Virus record (IMG/VR): IMGVR_UViG_3300038660_000409
Location: 1 to 44,876 of that record
Direction: 5' to 3' (one strand)
From: a virus
DNA: 44,876 nucleotides
The notes beneath the pieces were generated by a model that worked only from the letters and a program-made list of their open reading frames with translations, did not search any database and was not told the DNA's origin. This document shows, piece by piece, positions 32,796 through 39,680 of the stretch (positions are counted from its first letter, which is position 1; every line of letters begins with the position of its first letter). The position numbers and the translations under genes are program-made.

Positions 32796-33658
32796 TACGA
32801 CGCCCTCCCGAAGAACACCGGCCGCCCGGTCTCTTCCGAAGCAGCAGTTGCGATCTGGGCGAAGTGCGCGCGGCGCTGATACTCCACCCGGCGCCAGATG
32901 AAGCCCATTTGAAGCTGCCCGTCGTTAATCCGCCACCGGAAGGCACAGCGCAGCGGAACCGGCTCTTCGCCCTCGTAGAGTGGGATCGAGAGTACGAACT
33001 CGCGCGGCACCTTGATGTCGCCCTTGGCACGGGTCTCGGTCTCGTAGACGAAGGAGCGGTCTCCGTTCTCGAGGCGCGTCGAGCTCTTGAAGGTCACACC
33101 CTGCGTGCCTTCCAGATCGCGGCTGATCTCGATCAGGACTGCGGGCTCCGGTTCGGTCACGTCGACCGCGTTTTCCTCGAGAAATGCCGCAAATTCAGCC
33201 TGCCCGTGGAAGGAGTTTTCCATCTCGGCCCAGCGCTTGAATTCCTCGGAAGGGCGCAGCTTGTGGGTGCACGTGTGCTGGCGCGGCTGCGCGGCGCAGG
33301 GGAGCTCGTTCTTGCTGTCGTTGTCGACGTGCCAATCCAGAACTGCCTGAATGCTGCCCGCATCATAGTCCGCGATCAGGATCGAGCGGTCGTCCGAAAA
33401 GCGGTTCACGTAGGCAGAGAGGGACGTCCGCTGGTCGACCACCACCGCCGTCTTGATGATGTGCGGAGGGAGCGCGTGCGGGTCGTGGGCGGCCTCGAGG
33501 CGGAAGCCCTCGGGCACGAGGATGTGGCGCGCGCCGTGCGGCCCATCGATCACCGGTGAGGCGAGCCGGGCAGCCTTGATGGCTGCGTCCAGCGCGCTTT
33601 CAGGATGTGCTTCGACCTGCGCGATGTTGCTGGCCTGCGGCGGGAGTTTCGTTGCCAT
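32795..33658 (-). CDS. DUF2303 (YfdQ-like) protein
   Basis: 287 aa. The pattern PEGFRLEAAHDPHALPPHII, then YVNRFSDDRSILIADYDAGS, IQAVLDWH and EFVLSIPLYEGEEPVPL is diagnostic of DUF2303, a family widespread in phage recombination and early regions; biochemical role unknown. No Cys cluster or membrane segment that would suggest a different function. Confidence 0.88.
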   Translation of the reverse strand: MATKLPPQASNIAQVEAHPESALDAAIKAARLASPVIDGPHGARHILVPEGFRLEAAHDPHALPPHIIKTAVVVDQRTSLSAYVNRFSDDRSILIADYDAGSIQAVLDWHVDNDSKNELPCAAQPRQHTCTHKLRPSEEFKRWAEMENSFHGQAEFAAFLEENAVDVTEPEPAVLIEISRDLEGTQGVTFKSSTRLENGDRSFVYETETRAKGDIKVPREFVLSIPLYEGEEPVPLRCAFRWRINDGQLQMGFIWRRVEYQRRAHFAQIATAASEETGRPVFFGRAS

Positions 33659-33682
33659 GTGCGTGTCCTTTCGGGGATGGGG

Positions 33683-34015
33683 TTACTGAAGGTCCGCGCG
33701 CTCGCGGCGGGCCTCGAGCTCGTCAAAAAGGTCTTCTTGGGTGGGATCGCGACGGGTCAGGCGCCCTTCGTCGGTCACGTAGTAGATGCCCGTGCCGAGC
33801 GGCTTCCGAGGCTTCTTGCAGGTGAGCTGCGGGACGCACTCGATCTGCCCGGCCTCGTTGATCTTAAAGGGCAGCTTGATCGTGATGTCGCCCTTTCCGC
33901 CCGTTCGGCGGATCGCCTCCATCAGCTCGCCTAACTGTTCGTCTGCTTCGGCGATCAGCTCGCCGCGCCTGAAGCTCTGCAGGAATTCGAGAAAAGAAAG
34001 TTCGTCGCGTGCCAT
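33683..34015 (-). CDS. Hypothetical early protein
   Basis: 110 aa. The ATG at 34015 has GGAG six bases upstream; an upstream ATG at 34027 overlaps the previous stop (TGATG) and is possible. Residues are mixed alpha/beta (LSFLEFLQSFRRGELIAEAD, GDITIKLPFKINEAGQIECV), ending in an acidic-basic tail. No family recognised. It follows DUF2303's position in the early operon. Confidence 0.62.
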   Translation of the reverse strand: MARDELSFLEFLQSFRRGELIAEADEQLGELMEAIRRTGGKGDITIKLPFKINEAGQIECVPQLTCKKPRKPLGTGIYYVTDEGRLTRRDPTQEDLFDELEARRERADLQ

Positions 34016-34026
34016 GCGCGTCTCCA

Positions 34027-34320
34027 TCAGCTGGGGGTGAAAAGCAGGGAAAGGTAGAGGATGCCGAAGATGCTGACGGCGCCGATCAGGTCGCCGAGCC
34101 AGCGCCGGATGCGCCCCTTGCGGTTGATCTCCGCGACAGCGTCACGAACGATGGCGGCGTGCAGCGCCTTCGCGCGCTCGTGGTCCATCCAGTCGCCAAA
34201 GGTCTGCAGAAACTCACAGGCATCGAGCACCGATGCGTCGCAGTGAATGTCCGGGTTGGCGATGATCTGCCTCGCCTCGGCGATGCTCATGCTCGGAAAG
34301 CGGATAACTTGGGCGCTCAC
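34027..34320 (-). CDS. Small protein with C-terminal membrane tail
   Basis: 97 aa from a GTG at 34320 overlapping the HTH gene stop (GTGA). The body is helical (IAEARQIIANPDIHCDASVL, GDWMDHERAKALHAAIVRDA). The last 26 residues, after the basic RKGRIRRW, are a single hydrophobic helix ending TPS. This tail has 13 identities in 26 positions with the 26-aa protein at 35749-35829. A tail-anchored membrane protein is likely; function unknown. Confidence 0.65.
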   Translation of the reverse strand: MSAQVIRFPSMSIAEARQIIANPDIHCDASVLDACEFLQTFGDWMDHERAKALHAAIVRDAVAEINRKGRIRRWLGDLIGAVSIFGILYLSLLFTPS

Positions 34321-34562
34321 TTGCGGCCACCCGATCCGCCTCGCGGCCGCTCCTGCTCGCGCAGCCATTCATGGACCGCGCCGCGACGGTAGAGCACCTT
34401 CCGCCCGATCCGGACGCAGGTTGGGCCGATGCGGCGCGTTTCCCAACGCGCCAGGGTGTCAACCGACAGTCCAAGCTCTTCCGCGAGCTCTCCCCTGCCC
34501 ATCCAGTCTTCCAAAAGCCCCGGCTTTGCCGCGTCTGGGGAGGGGTTTTCCGTTTCCGCCAT
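34317..34562 (-). CDS. Excisionase-like HTH protein
   Basis: 81 aa. A MerR/AlpA-type helix-turn-helix (ELAEELGLSVDTLARWETRR followed by VRIGRKVLYRRGAVHEWLRE) is typical of phage excisionases and AlpA-like regulators. It is the first gene of the leftward early operon and lies opposite a rightward regulator gene. It may act as Xis for the tyrosine integrase or as an early-operon regulator. Confidence 0.78.
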   Translation of the reverse strand: MAETENPSPDAAKPGLLEDWMGRGELAEELGLSVDTLARWETRRIGPTCVRIGRKVLYRRGAVHEWLREQERPRGGSGGRK

Positions 34563-34636
34563 TCGTCTTCCTCCATTGCGCTGCCCCGTGCGGGCGGCGA
34601 TTGGAGTGCATCCAAAGCGATAAAGGGCGGAGGCAC

Positions 34637-34675
34637 CGAGGCGCGGAAAGGCGTGGAAACCTTAAAGTGCTCGCC
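34637..34675 (-). promoter_or_regulatory. 39-bp leader element, copy B
   Basis: 28 of 39 bases agree with copy A (37566-37604) without gaps. It lies 75-113 bases upstream of the excisionase-like ATG in a 259-base divergent intergenic region. Confidence 0.5.
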
Positions 34676-34704
34676 TCTCACTAAAGAATGGAGTTATGTG
34701 TCTT

Positions 34705-34734
34705 TTGCGCAGTTGCTGAAATTACCCTTACGAT
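34705..34734 (+). promoter_or_regulatory. Candidate rightward promoter
   Basis: TTGCGC, 18-base spacer, TACGAT. It points to the small regulator gene at 34822. The match to consensus is moderate. Confidence 0.4.
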
Positions 34735-34739
34735 CAAAG

Positions 34740-34751
34740 TGTTGTGCAACA
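34740..34751. promoter_or_regulatory. Operator-like palindrome at the rightward start site
   Basis: TGTTG-TG-CAACA, perfect 5-bp arms just downstream of the candidate -10, where a repressor would block initiation. Confidence 0.4.
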
Positions 34752-34821
34752 GCCACGGAATCGTCCGGGCTTGAGCAGGCAGAAGGACCGCGAAGATGAA
34801 TTCACCAGAGAAAGACTGAAA

Positions 34822-35043
34822 ATGGATGACAGGACGCTTCTCGCCGCTATTGGCGAGGCGCTCTACCGGCAGAGCTGGAAAACTGAATTGGCTGGCGATC
34901 TAAATGTTGATGATCGATCGCTGCGCCGCTGGATCCAGACCGGCGAAGTCCCGGAAGGAGTGTGGCGCGACCTGATCGTCCTTCTCGCGGACCGAAGGGG
35001 AGTGATCGACTCCCTTTTGATAGCGGTCCGCGAAAGATCCTGA
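34822..35043 (+). CDS. Small HTH regulator, candidate prophage repressor
   Basis: 73 aa from the ATG at 34822; an upstream in-frame ATG at 34744 would add 26 residues. The stretch LAAIGEALYRQSWKTELAGD followed by LNVDDRSLRRWIQTGEVPEG looks like a compact HTH of a type common in alphaproteobacteria. It is divergent from the excisionase-like gene. No CI-like repressor with a protease domain exists in the window, so this protein is a candidate lysogeny regulator (inference). Confidence 0.55.
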   Translation: MDDRTLLAAIGEALYRQSWKTELAGDLNVDDRSLRRWIQTGEVPEGVWRDLIVLLADRRGVIDSLLIAVRERS

Positions 35044-35091
35044 CGAGCAAAGTCGCCACGTAACTCCAAACTACTGAATTGGTGAACCTTT

Positions 35092-35111
35092 CCGCTGCCT
35101 TTCGGCAGCGG
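35092..35111 (+). other. Hairpin between regulator and 198-aa gene
   Basis: CCGCTGCC-TTTC-GGCAGCGG, perfect 8-bp stem with a tetraloop but no T tract. It lies 49 bases behind the regulator stop and 39 bases before the next ATG, and may partly uncouple the two genes. Confidence 0.55.
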
Positions 35112-35149
35112 CGGGCACCGCTTTGAGAAACTTAAATGGAGGTACGAAT

Positions 35150-35746
35150 ATGGGTGTGCTGCCAAGGGTCTTCTTTACGATGACCGAGGCCGCTGCCCGG
35201 TGGGGATACGCGCCTGCGGACATCGCAGGGTGGGCCCACCAGGGGCAGCTGGAGATTGTTACCGGAATAGCACCGGTGAAATGCGGGGAAGAACCCGCTG
35301 CGGGACTGGTGGCCATCTCGGTCGCCGACATATTGCCGATGTTTCGGAGGTCCGGGACGGGCCCAAGGGAAATGCCGGTGCGCAGGATACGCGCGCTGGG
35401 AAAGGACGAGTGGATGGTGATCACCGAGCCTGCGGAGGGGGTGATCGTCTATATGGACGACCTGTTGATCCTCGCGGACGAGTTCCATCGCTTTGAGACC
35501 GAGAATGAAATCTTCGGCAGGCCGCACGCCGGAAAGGGACCGGAGCCCAAATTCGATTGGGATGGGTTTTGGCGCGCGGTCGCGCTCTACGTCCACGAGC
35601 ACGGCGTGCCACCGACCCTGAAGGAATTCACCGAGGTCATGTCGAACTGGTTCTTGGACCAATCCGACGGAAAGAGCAGCCCAAGCGACAGCGTGATCCG
35701 CAAGAAGCTCTCGCCGCTCTGGAACCGCCTACGGCAGGAGGAATGA
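35150..35746 (+). CDS. Hypothetical protein of the lysogeny region
   Basis: 198 aa from the ATG at 35150 after GGAGG. The N-terminal MTEAAARWGYAPADIAGWAH looks like an HTH-type domain that recognises DNA. The middle is beta-rich (WMVITEPAEGVIVYMDDLLI) and the C-terminus (PTLKEFTEVMSNWFLDQSDG and IRKKLSPLWNRLRQEE) is a second helical region. The family is not recognised. It follows the HTH regulator in the same direction and is translationally coupled to a 26-aa gene. A regulatory role is plausible. Confidence 0.65.
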   Translation: MGVLPRVFFTMTEAAARWGYAPADIAGWAHQGQLEIVTGIAPVKCGEEPAAGLVAISVADILPMFRRSGTGPREMPVRRIRALGKDEWMVITEPAEGVIVYMDDLLILADEFHRFETENEIFGRPHAGKGPEPKFDWDGFWRAVALYVHEHGVPPTLKEFTEVMSNWFLDQSDGKSSPSDSVIRKKLSPLWNRLRQEE

Positions 35747-35748
35747 AG

Positions 35749-35829
35749 ATGCGGAAATTCCTCGAAGACTTGCTGGGCGCAGCGGCGCTGTTCGCCATAC
35801 TCTCGCTTTTGCTGATCATGACGCCGTGA
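35749..35829 (+). CDS. 26-aa membrane miniprotein
   Basis: 26 aa from the ATG at 35749 (AGGAGG seven bases before); an ATG at 35743 overlapping the upstream stop is also possible. Basic start MRKF, then one hydrophobic helix, ending in TP. Thirteen of 26 residues equal the C-terminal tail of the 97-aa protein at 34027-34320, with the shared pattern R-x-[WF]-L-x-D-L-x-G-A. A single-helix membrane peptide; function unknown. Confidence 0.6.
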   Translation: MRKFLEDLLGAAALFAILSLLLIMTP

Positions 35830-35849
35830 GCCAAGCACCGGGGCGGCGA

Positions 35850-37109
35850 TCACTCGCCGCCTCGAACCACACGCGGACGTGCTTTCATGATGTCCGCAAC
35901 CGCGTCCACGCCCGCCCTAAGCGGGCTGTCGAGAAGGTGCGCATAGCGCTGCGTCGTACGCATCTGCGTGTGCCCCAGCAACTTCCCGATCATCTCGAGC
36001 GAAGCTCCGCCGCTGACGAGCAGAGAGGCGAATGTGTGGCGCAGATCGTGGATCCTGACCTCGGGCAACTGCGCGGTCGTCTGGATCGCGGTCCAGAACC
36101 GCCTGATATCTTGCACCGGCTGGTCCTTTGGCATCCCGTCAGCGTTCAGCGCGTCGCCTGGAAACAACCATTCGCATCCCTTCGGCACCGCCACACGGCG
36201 CAGGCGCACCAGCCCGGCTGCCTCGGCGGAGATAGGCACACGGTGCACCCGGCGCTGCTTGGTGTTGGCTGCGGGCTTGGACCAGGTCCCGAGGTCGAGG
36301 TTGAACTGCTCGAACCGCGCCGTCCGGACCTCGCCCAGGCGCGCGCCCGTCAGCATGCACATTCGCACTATTGCGGCGGCGCGCTGGTCATCCGCCGCCT
36401 GCAGCGCGTCGCCAAGCCGTGTGATTTCCTCGATCGACAGGAACCGCTCCCGCTCTGTCTCCAAGCGTCGCCTGAAGCCCTCTGCGGGATTGTCGACGCG
36501 CATCTTCCACGCCACAGCGAGGTTGAACATCTTGCGCAGGACCTCGCCCGCTCGGTTCGCCCTGATCGGTGTCGGCTTTGCGGGTGCCAGCTTCTTGCGT
36601 CGACTCGTGCCCTTGTCCTTCGACGGGCGCGCCCGCCCTTCCGCGATCATGCCGAGAATGCGCTCGACGTCAGACGCCTCGATTTCCGAGACGAGGCGAT
36701 GTTTCCAGTGCGGCTCGACCAGCTTCCGAAGCATCGACGCCTGGTCGGACGCGTTGCGCGGCGCGAGGTGCGCGGCGTGCTCGCGGAGGTATCGGTCGAT
36801 CAGGTCCGGGATCCGTGGCGCTGCGCGGATTTGCTCCCGCTCGGCCAATGGGTCGTGGCCATCATCGATCTCGCGGCGCAGCTGCTTGGCGCGGTCGCGC
36901 GCGGCCACGACGCTCCATTCTGGCCAGCGCCCGATGGCCATGCGGCGCTGCCGCCCCTTAATCGTGTAATCGAGGTAGAAGCCCCGGCTTCCCGTCCGCT
37001 GGATCACCGCCGAGAAGCCCAGCACCTCGTCGTCAAACAGCTGGTAGGGGCGGGCGCGTGGCTCCGCCTCCTTCACCAGTTTCTCTTTCAATCGCTGTCT
37101 GCTGCTCAT
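35850..37109 (-). CDS. Tyrosine integrase of the prophage
   Basis: 419 aa from the ATG at 37109 (MSSRQRLKEK); the open frame reaches 37277 without a better start. N-terminal arm-type DNA-binding domain of the DUF4102 kind (SAVIQRTGSRGFYLDYTIKG, RRMAIGRWPEWSVVAARDRA), a central SAM-like region with a Lys-rich insert (about 160-182), and a C-terminal catalytic domain with Arg257, His354-x-x-Arg357, His380 and Tyr389. It would integrate the phage at a tRNA 3' end. Its gene lies 0.7 kb from the tRNA fragment at 37773-37822, which supports this target. Confidence 0.93.
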   Translation of the reverse strand: MSSRQRLKEKLVKEAEPRARPYQLFDDEVLGFSAVIQRTGSRGFYLDYTIKGRQRRMAIGRWPEWSVVAARDRAKQLRREIDDGHDPLAEREQIRAAPRIPDLIDRYLREHAAHLAPRNASDQASMLRKLVEPHWKHRLVSEIEASDVERILGMIAEGRARPSKDKGTSRRKKLAPAKPTPIRANRAGEVLRKMFNLAVAWKMRVDNPAEGFRRRLETERERFLSIEEITRLGDALQAADDQRAAAIVRMCMLTGARLGEVRTARFEQFNLDLGTWSKPAANTKQRRVHRVPISAEAAGLVRLRRVAVPKGCEWLFPGDALNADGMPKDQPVQDIRRFWTAIQTTAQLPEVRIHDLRHTFASLLVSGGASLEMIGKLLGHTQMRTTQRYAHLLDSPLRAGVDAVADIMKARPRVVRGGE

Positions 37110-37164
37110 TTTCGCACCATTTGAGACACGTCCCGTGACGCCATTGAAACCGCCACGGGTCAAG

Positions 37165-37317
37165 TCAAAGAACCAAGAAGATGCCGATCCAGAACAGGAG
37201 GCCCACGATTGCGCCCGGGACGATCCACCACCCGGGCGGGAAGCGATGGTCTCGGCCCGCGCGAGCGGGGCAGTCACGTCCTTGGCGGCAGTCGTTGTTA
37301 CAAGGAGGGCAGCTCAT
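37165..37317 (-). CDS. 50-aa Cys-rich membrane miniprotein
   Basis: 50 aa from an ATG overlapping the Acb2-like stop (ATGA). The N-terminus has four cysteines in CPPCNNDCRQGRDCPAR, then an aromatic turn (FPPGWW) and a hydrophobic helix to the end. The CxxCxxxCxxxxxC cluster could bind zinc; the membrane helix suggests a peripheral anchor. Similar short Cys-rich proteins occur beside phage early genes. Function unknown. Confidence 0.7.
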   Translation of the reverse strand: MSCPPCNNDCRQGRDCPARAGRDHRFPPGWWIVPGAIVGLLFWIGIFLVL

Positions 37318-37511
37318 GCGCCGTACTCAAGCGCCGCGCGGACCATGCAGTCCTTCGCCTCGAGCAGCTTCCGAAGCCCGGCGCTCTTCTCCGGACCATC
37401 TGGCAGCGCCTCGTTCATCTGCGTGGCCAGATTCCCTAAGGGCCTCGACACCACCTGCAGGCGCTCGGGAAGGTGGGCGTACTCGAAGTACTTCATGATG
37501 GGGTTGGACAT
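37314..37511 (-). CDS. acb2-like: Acb2/Tad1 hairpin-domain protein, candidate anti-CBASS/anti-Thoeris sponge
   Basis: 65 aa behind an AGGAGG. The sequence YFEYAHLPERLQVVSRPLGN and LPDGPEKSAGLRKLLEAKDC match the compact helical-hairpin family of phage Acb2 proteins, which bind cyclic dinucleotides and gcADPR-type signals and so block CBASS and Thoeris defence. The family name is from pattern recognition, not from a search. Location near the integrase and attachment site is typical for anti-defence cargo. It is translationally coupled to a Cys-rich membrane miniprotein. Confidence 0.75.
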   Translation of the reverse strand: MSNPIMKYFEYAHLPERLQVVSRPLGNLATQMNEALPDGPEKSAGLRKLLEAKDCMVRAALEYGA

Positions 37512-37565
37512 GTTGCCTCCTGAAATTTGAACAGGACCAACATGCCGACGGGAAGCGCGCGGCGG

Positions 37566-37604
37566 CGAGGCGCGGAGAGTTCTGGAACCGCCTCAGCGCT
37601 CGCC
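37566..37604 (-). promoter_or_regulatory. 39-bp leader element, copy A
   Basis: Lies 55-93 bases upstream of the Acb2-like ATG and aligns without gaps with copies B and C; the core AGGCGCGGA is identical in all three. Confidence 0.5.
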
Positions 37605-37614
37605 GCTCGCAGTT

Positions 37615-37633
37615 TGACTCAAGCCTGACTCAA
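37615..37633 (+). repeat. Two TGACTCAA direct repeats
   Basis: TGACTCAA at 37615-37622 and 37626-37633, 11 bases apart (one helical turn). Close to the attachment region; candidate integrase or excisionase sites. Confidence 0.45.
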
Positions 37634-37650
37634 CCGACGTTCTCCGTTCG

Positions 37651-37690
37651 TGCACGGTTTGGTGCGGTTCGGTGCGGTCGGGTGCGGTCG
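37651..37690 (+). repeat. Four 10-bp tandem repeats, candidate integrase arm sites
   Basis: Units beginning at 37651, 37661, 37671 and 37681; the last three are GGTGCGGT plus two variable bases, the first is degenerate. The exact 10-base period puts every unit on the same helix face. They lie about 80 bases from the tRNA fragment, where tyrosine integrase arm or excisionase sites occur. No gene lies between 37512 and the recombinase. Confidence 0.55.
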
Positions 37691-37772
37691 AATGAGAACA
37701 AGGAAAGCGCGGGATTCCAAAGGCTTGCGGGCTAAGTCTTTGATTTCTGGCTTCTTTGCAAAAAGCGCAAAT

Positions 37773-37822
37773 TCAGGCTCATAACCTGAAGGTCGTAGGT
37801 TCAAATCCTACTCCCGCAACCA
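37773..37822 (+). tRNA. 3' fragment of a Met (CAT) tRNA, attachment site
   Basis: Partial gene only. Anticodon stem-loop TCAGG-CTCATAA-CCTGA (37773-37789), variable region, T arm GTAGG-TTCAAAT-CCTAC (37795-37811), acceptor 3' strand TCCCGCA, A, and CCA to 37822. The upstream bases do not form a D arm or acceptor 5' strand, so the gene is not functional. The sequence resembles the alphaproteobacterial initiator tRNA. Such 3' halves are the right-hand attachment sites left when elements integrate into tRNA genes. Confidence 0.85.
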
Positions 37823-39407
37823 ATGCCTCGCACTCATCTGGGTTAAACTCAGACAAACCAACAGTGAGTGCAGGCTTGTCGCGACCGGAAGCGACAGACA
37901 GAATACCCGCCAAATCGCCAACAAGATCAATAATAGGCATGCCACGCTCCACCGAGGGCGTTAGAACGATAGCCTCAATCATTGATCGAATGAGCTCAGA
38001 AGCTTCCTCGCGGTGCTCTGAGTTGTTCAGAGACTCGATGAGCCTCTTGACCTCGCGCTTGTAGCGCGCGGCAATACCCGGCTCAAAAAGAGACGGGCGT
38101 TCAATTTTTCCATCCAGCAGCTTTTCGAGCTGCCCCATGCGCTTCTCGATTCGCGCAGCATCATCTTTCAAGAATACAGCCGACATGCCGTCCAAGATGA
38201 ACTGCACAACCTTCTTCTTTTCGCGGTGCAGCTTTTGCAGCTCTGCCTCGTAATGATAAAGCGAAGCGTTGTGACGCTTGGTCAGCTCTCCCATGTGCCG
38301 TGCATACTCCTCGCAAAACACATCACAGAGTTCTTCGTTCATCAGATGATCGCGCAGCGACCCAAGCACGGATTCTTCGAGTTCATCCCGAGGGATTGTT
38401 TGTTTGTTATCACAGGTAGCTTTGTTCCGCGCGTTCGAGCAGCCAATCCGGCCTTTTGAGACCGTAGAGCAGCCGCCTCCGCACACGCCGCACTTGATGA
38501 GATAGGCGAAAATGTTCCTGGGGCGGTTGGTCTGCCAGAGTTTAGGCTTGCTGTTCAGGCCCGCTTGGCGCGCTTTCGCTTTCTCCCAAAGTTCTTCGGA
38601 AACGATCCGCAGATCGGGAACGTCATGGACGATCCAAGCATCTTCGGGGTTCATCTTGGAGACACGTTTTCCGGTTTCAGGGTCTTTAAGATACCTCAAC
38701 CGGTTCCAGACAAGGCGTCCGATATACAGCTCGTTGTTCAGGATGCCTGTGCCGCGTTGACGGTTGCCGTTGATGGTGCTTTGCCCCCATCCTTTGCCGG
38801 ACGGGCTCAAAATACCTTCCTTGTTCAACACAGCCGCAATCGCCTTTGGTGACTTGCCAGCGCCGTAATCCGCAAAAATTCTGCACACGACTGAGGCTTC
38901 AGCATCGTTGATTGTGCGTTGGCCGCGCTCTTCACCCGGAACCACGTCGTAGCCGTAACACTTCCCGCCACCCGACAATCCTTTTTCGACACGGCCCCGC
39001 AAGCCACGGCGAGTCTTGTCGGCCAAATCTTTTAAGAACAAGGCGTTCATCGTGCCTTTCAGGCCAATATGAAGCTGGGAGACTTCGCCTTCTGACAGCG
39101 TGATGATCATGATGCCCGCAAAGCTCAGACGCTTATAGACCGCCGCAATGTCTTCCTGGTCGCGTGAAATTCGGTCGAGTGCCTCTGAGTAGAGCACGTC
39201 AAATTTGCCAGCTGCCGCGTCCTGCATGAGCATCTGAATACCTGGCCGCATCAGGGACGCGCCAGAGACCGCATGGTCAGTGTAGCTTTGGACGATTTCC
39301 CCGCCACTTGCCGTCGCCCGCTCTTCGCACAGCCTGATTTGGTCTTCGATTGAAGACTGGCTTTGTAAGTCTGTGGAGTATCTGGCGTAGATGGCGATGC
39401 GGGTCAT
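37779..39407 (-). CDS. Large serine recombinase
   Basis: 542 aa. The N-terminal resolvase domain begins MTRIAIYARYSTDLQSQSSI with catalytic Ser11. LYSEALDRISRDQEDIA and a recombinase domain follow, then a zinc ribbon (CGVCGGGC...CSNARNKATC) and a coiled coil (HYEAELQKLHREKKKVVQFI). The last codons (AGVGFEPTTFRL) are read antisense from the tRNA fragment and the stop lies in the antisense anticodon loop. This means its attachment site coincides with the tRNA 3' end. It probably integrates the right-hand element next to the prophage. Confidence 0.92.
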   Translation of the reverse strand: MTRIAIYARYSTDLQSQSSIEDQIRLCEERATASGGEIVQSYTDHAVSGASLMRPGIQMLMQDAAAGKFDVLYSEALDRISRDQEDIAAVYKRLSFAGIMIITLSEGEVSQLHIGLKGTMNALFLKDLADKTRRGLRGRVEKGLSGGGKCYGYDVVPGEERGQRTINDAEASVVCRIFADYGAGKSPKAIAAVLNKEGILSPSGKGWGQSTINGNRQRGTGILNNELYIGRLVWNRLRYLKDPETGKRVSKMNPEDAWIVHDVPDLRIVSEELWEKAKARQAGLNSKPKLWQTNRPRNIFAYLIKCGVCGGGCSTVSKGRIGCSNARNKATCDNKQTIPRDELEESVLGSLRDHLMNEELCDVFCEEYARHMGELTKRHNASLYHYEAELQKLHREKKKVVQFILDGMSAVFLKDDAARIEKRMGQLEKLLDGKIERPSLFEPGIAARYKREVKRLIESLNNSEHREEASELIRSMIEAIVLTPSVERGMPIIDLVGDLAGILSVASGRDKPALTVGLSEFNPDECEALVAGVGFEPTTFRL

Positions 39408-39417
39408 GGTTGTCTCT

Positions 39418-39612
39418 TCAATGTGGTTTTGGCGGGTTCTTCGTTTCTTTCAGCTTCTTGGTTCGCTGGCGTTGCAGCCAACTTTCATGATCTTCCTCAG
39501 CAGCGCGCCTGGCAAGAAATTTTACCAGTTCACGTAGTTGCTGATCGGACGAAGTGCTACGCGCGTCGCGCATAGCCGTTCGCCAGCTATTATTTGAGCG
39601 CCGACGGGACAT
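39418..39612 (-). CDS. Small basic protein upstream of the serine recombinase
   Basis: 64 aa, no family recognised. Very basic (MSRRRSNNSWRTAMRDARST, a C-terminal QRQRTKKLKE) with a central helix (LRELVKFLARRAAEEDHESW). It lies ten bases from the recombinase start in the same direction and shares its promoter. A directionality factor or regulator of the recombinase is a reasonable guess, not shown by sequence. Confidence 0.6.
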   Translation of the reverse strand: MSRRRSNNSWRTAMRDARSTSSDQQLRELVKFLARRAAEEDHESWLQRQRTKKLKETKNPPKPH

Positions 39613-39680
39613 CTTATGCCACTTTCTTGAATCTTTGGAGGCGAAAAATCTGTGGATAACTTTTCTCAGCCTCTAATTTC

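Noticed and set aside
37619-37804. 61-codon leftward frame reading through the tRNA fragment
   Set aside because: It has no ribosome-binding site and its start part (MNLRPSGYEPEF) is translation of antisense tRNA sequence, a common annotation artefact.
37773-37822. Functional Met tRNA gene
   Set aside because: Only the anticodon arm to the CCA end is present. The preceding bases form neither a D arm nor a 5' acceptor strand.
1-37822. Interpretation of the whole region as a gene transfer agent
   Set aside because: An integrase, excisionase-like gene, replication genes, lambda-type terminase and a tail spike are present, and the head genes are lambda-like. Only the tail tip resembles GTA.
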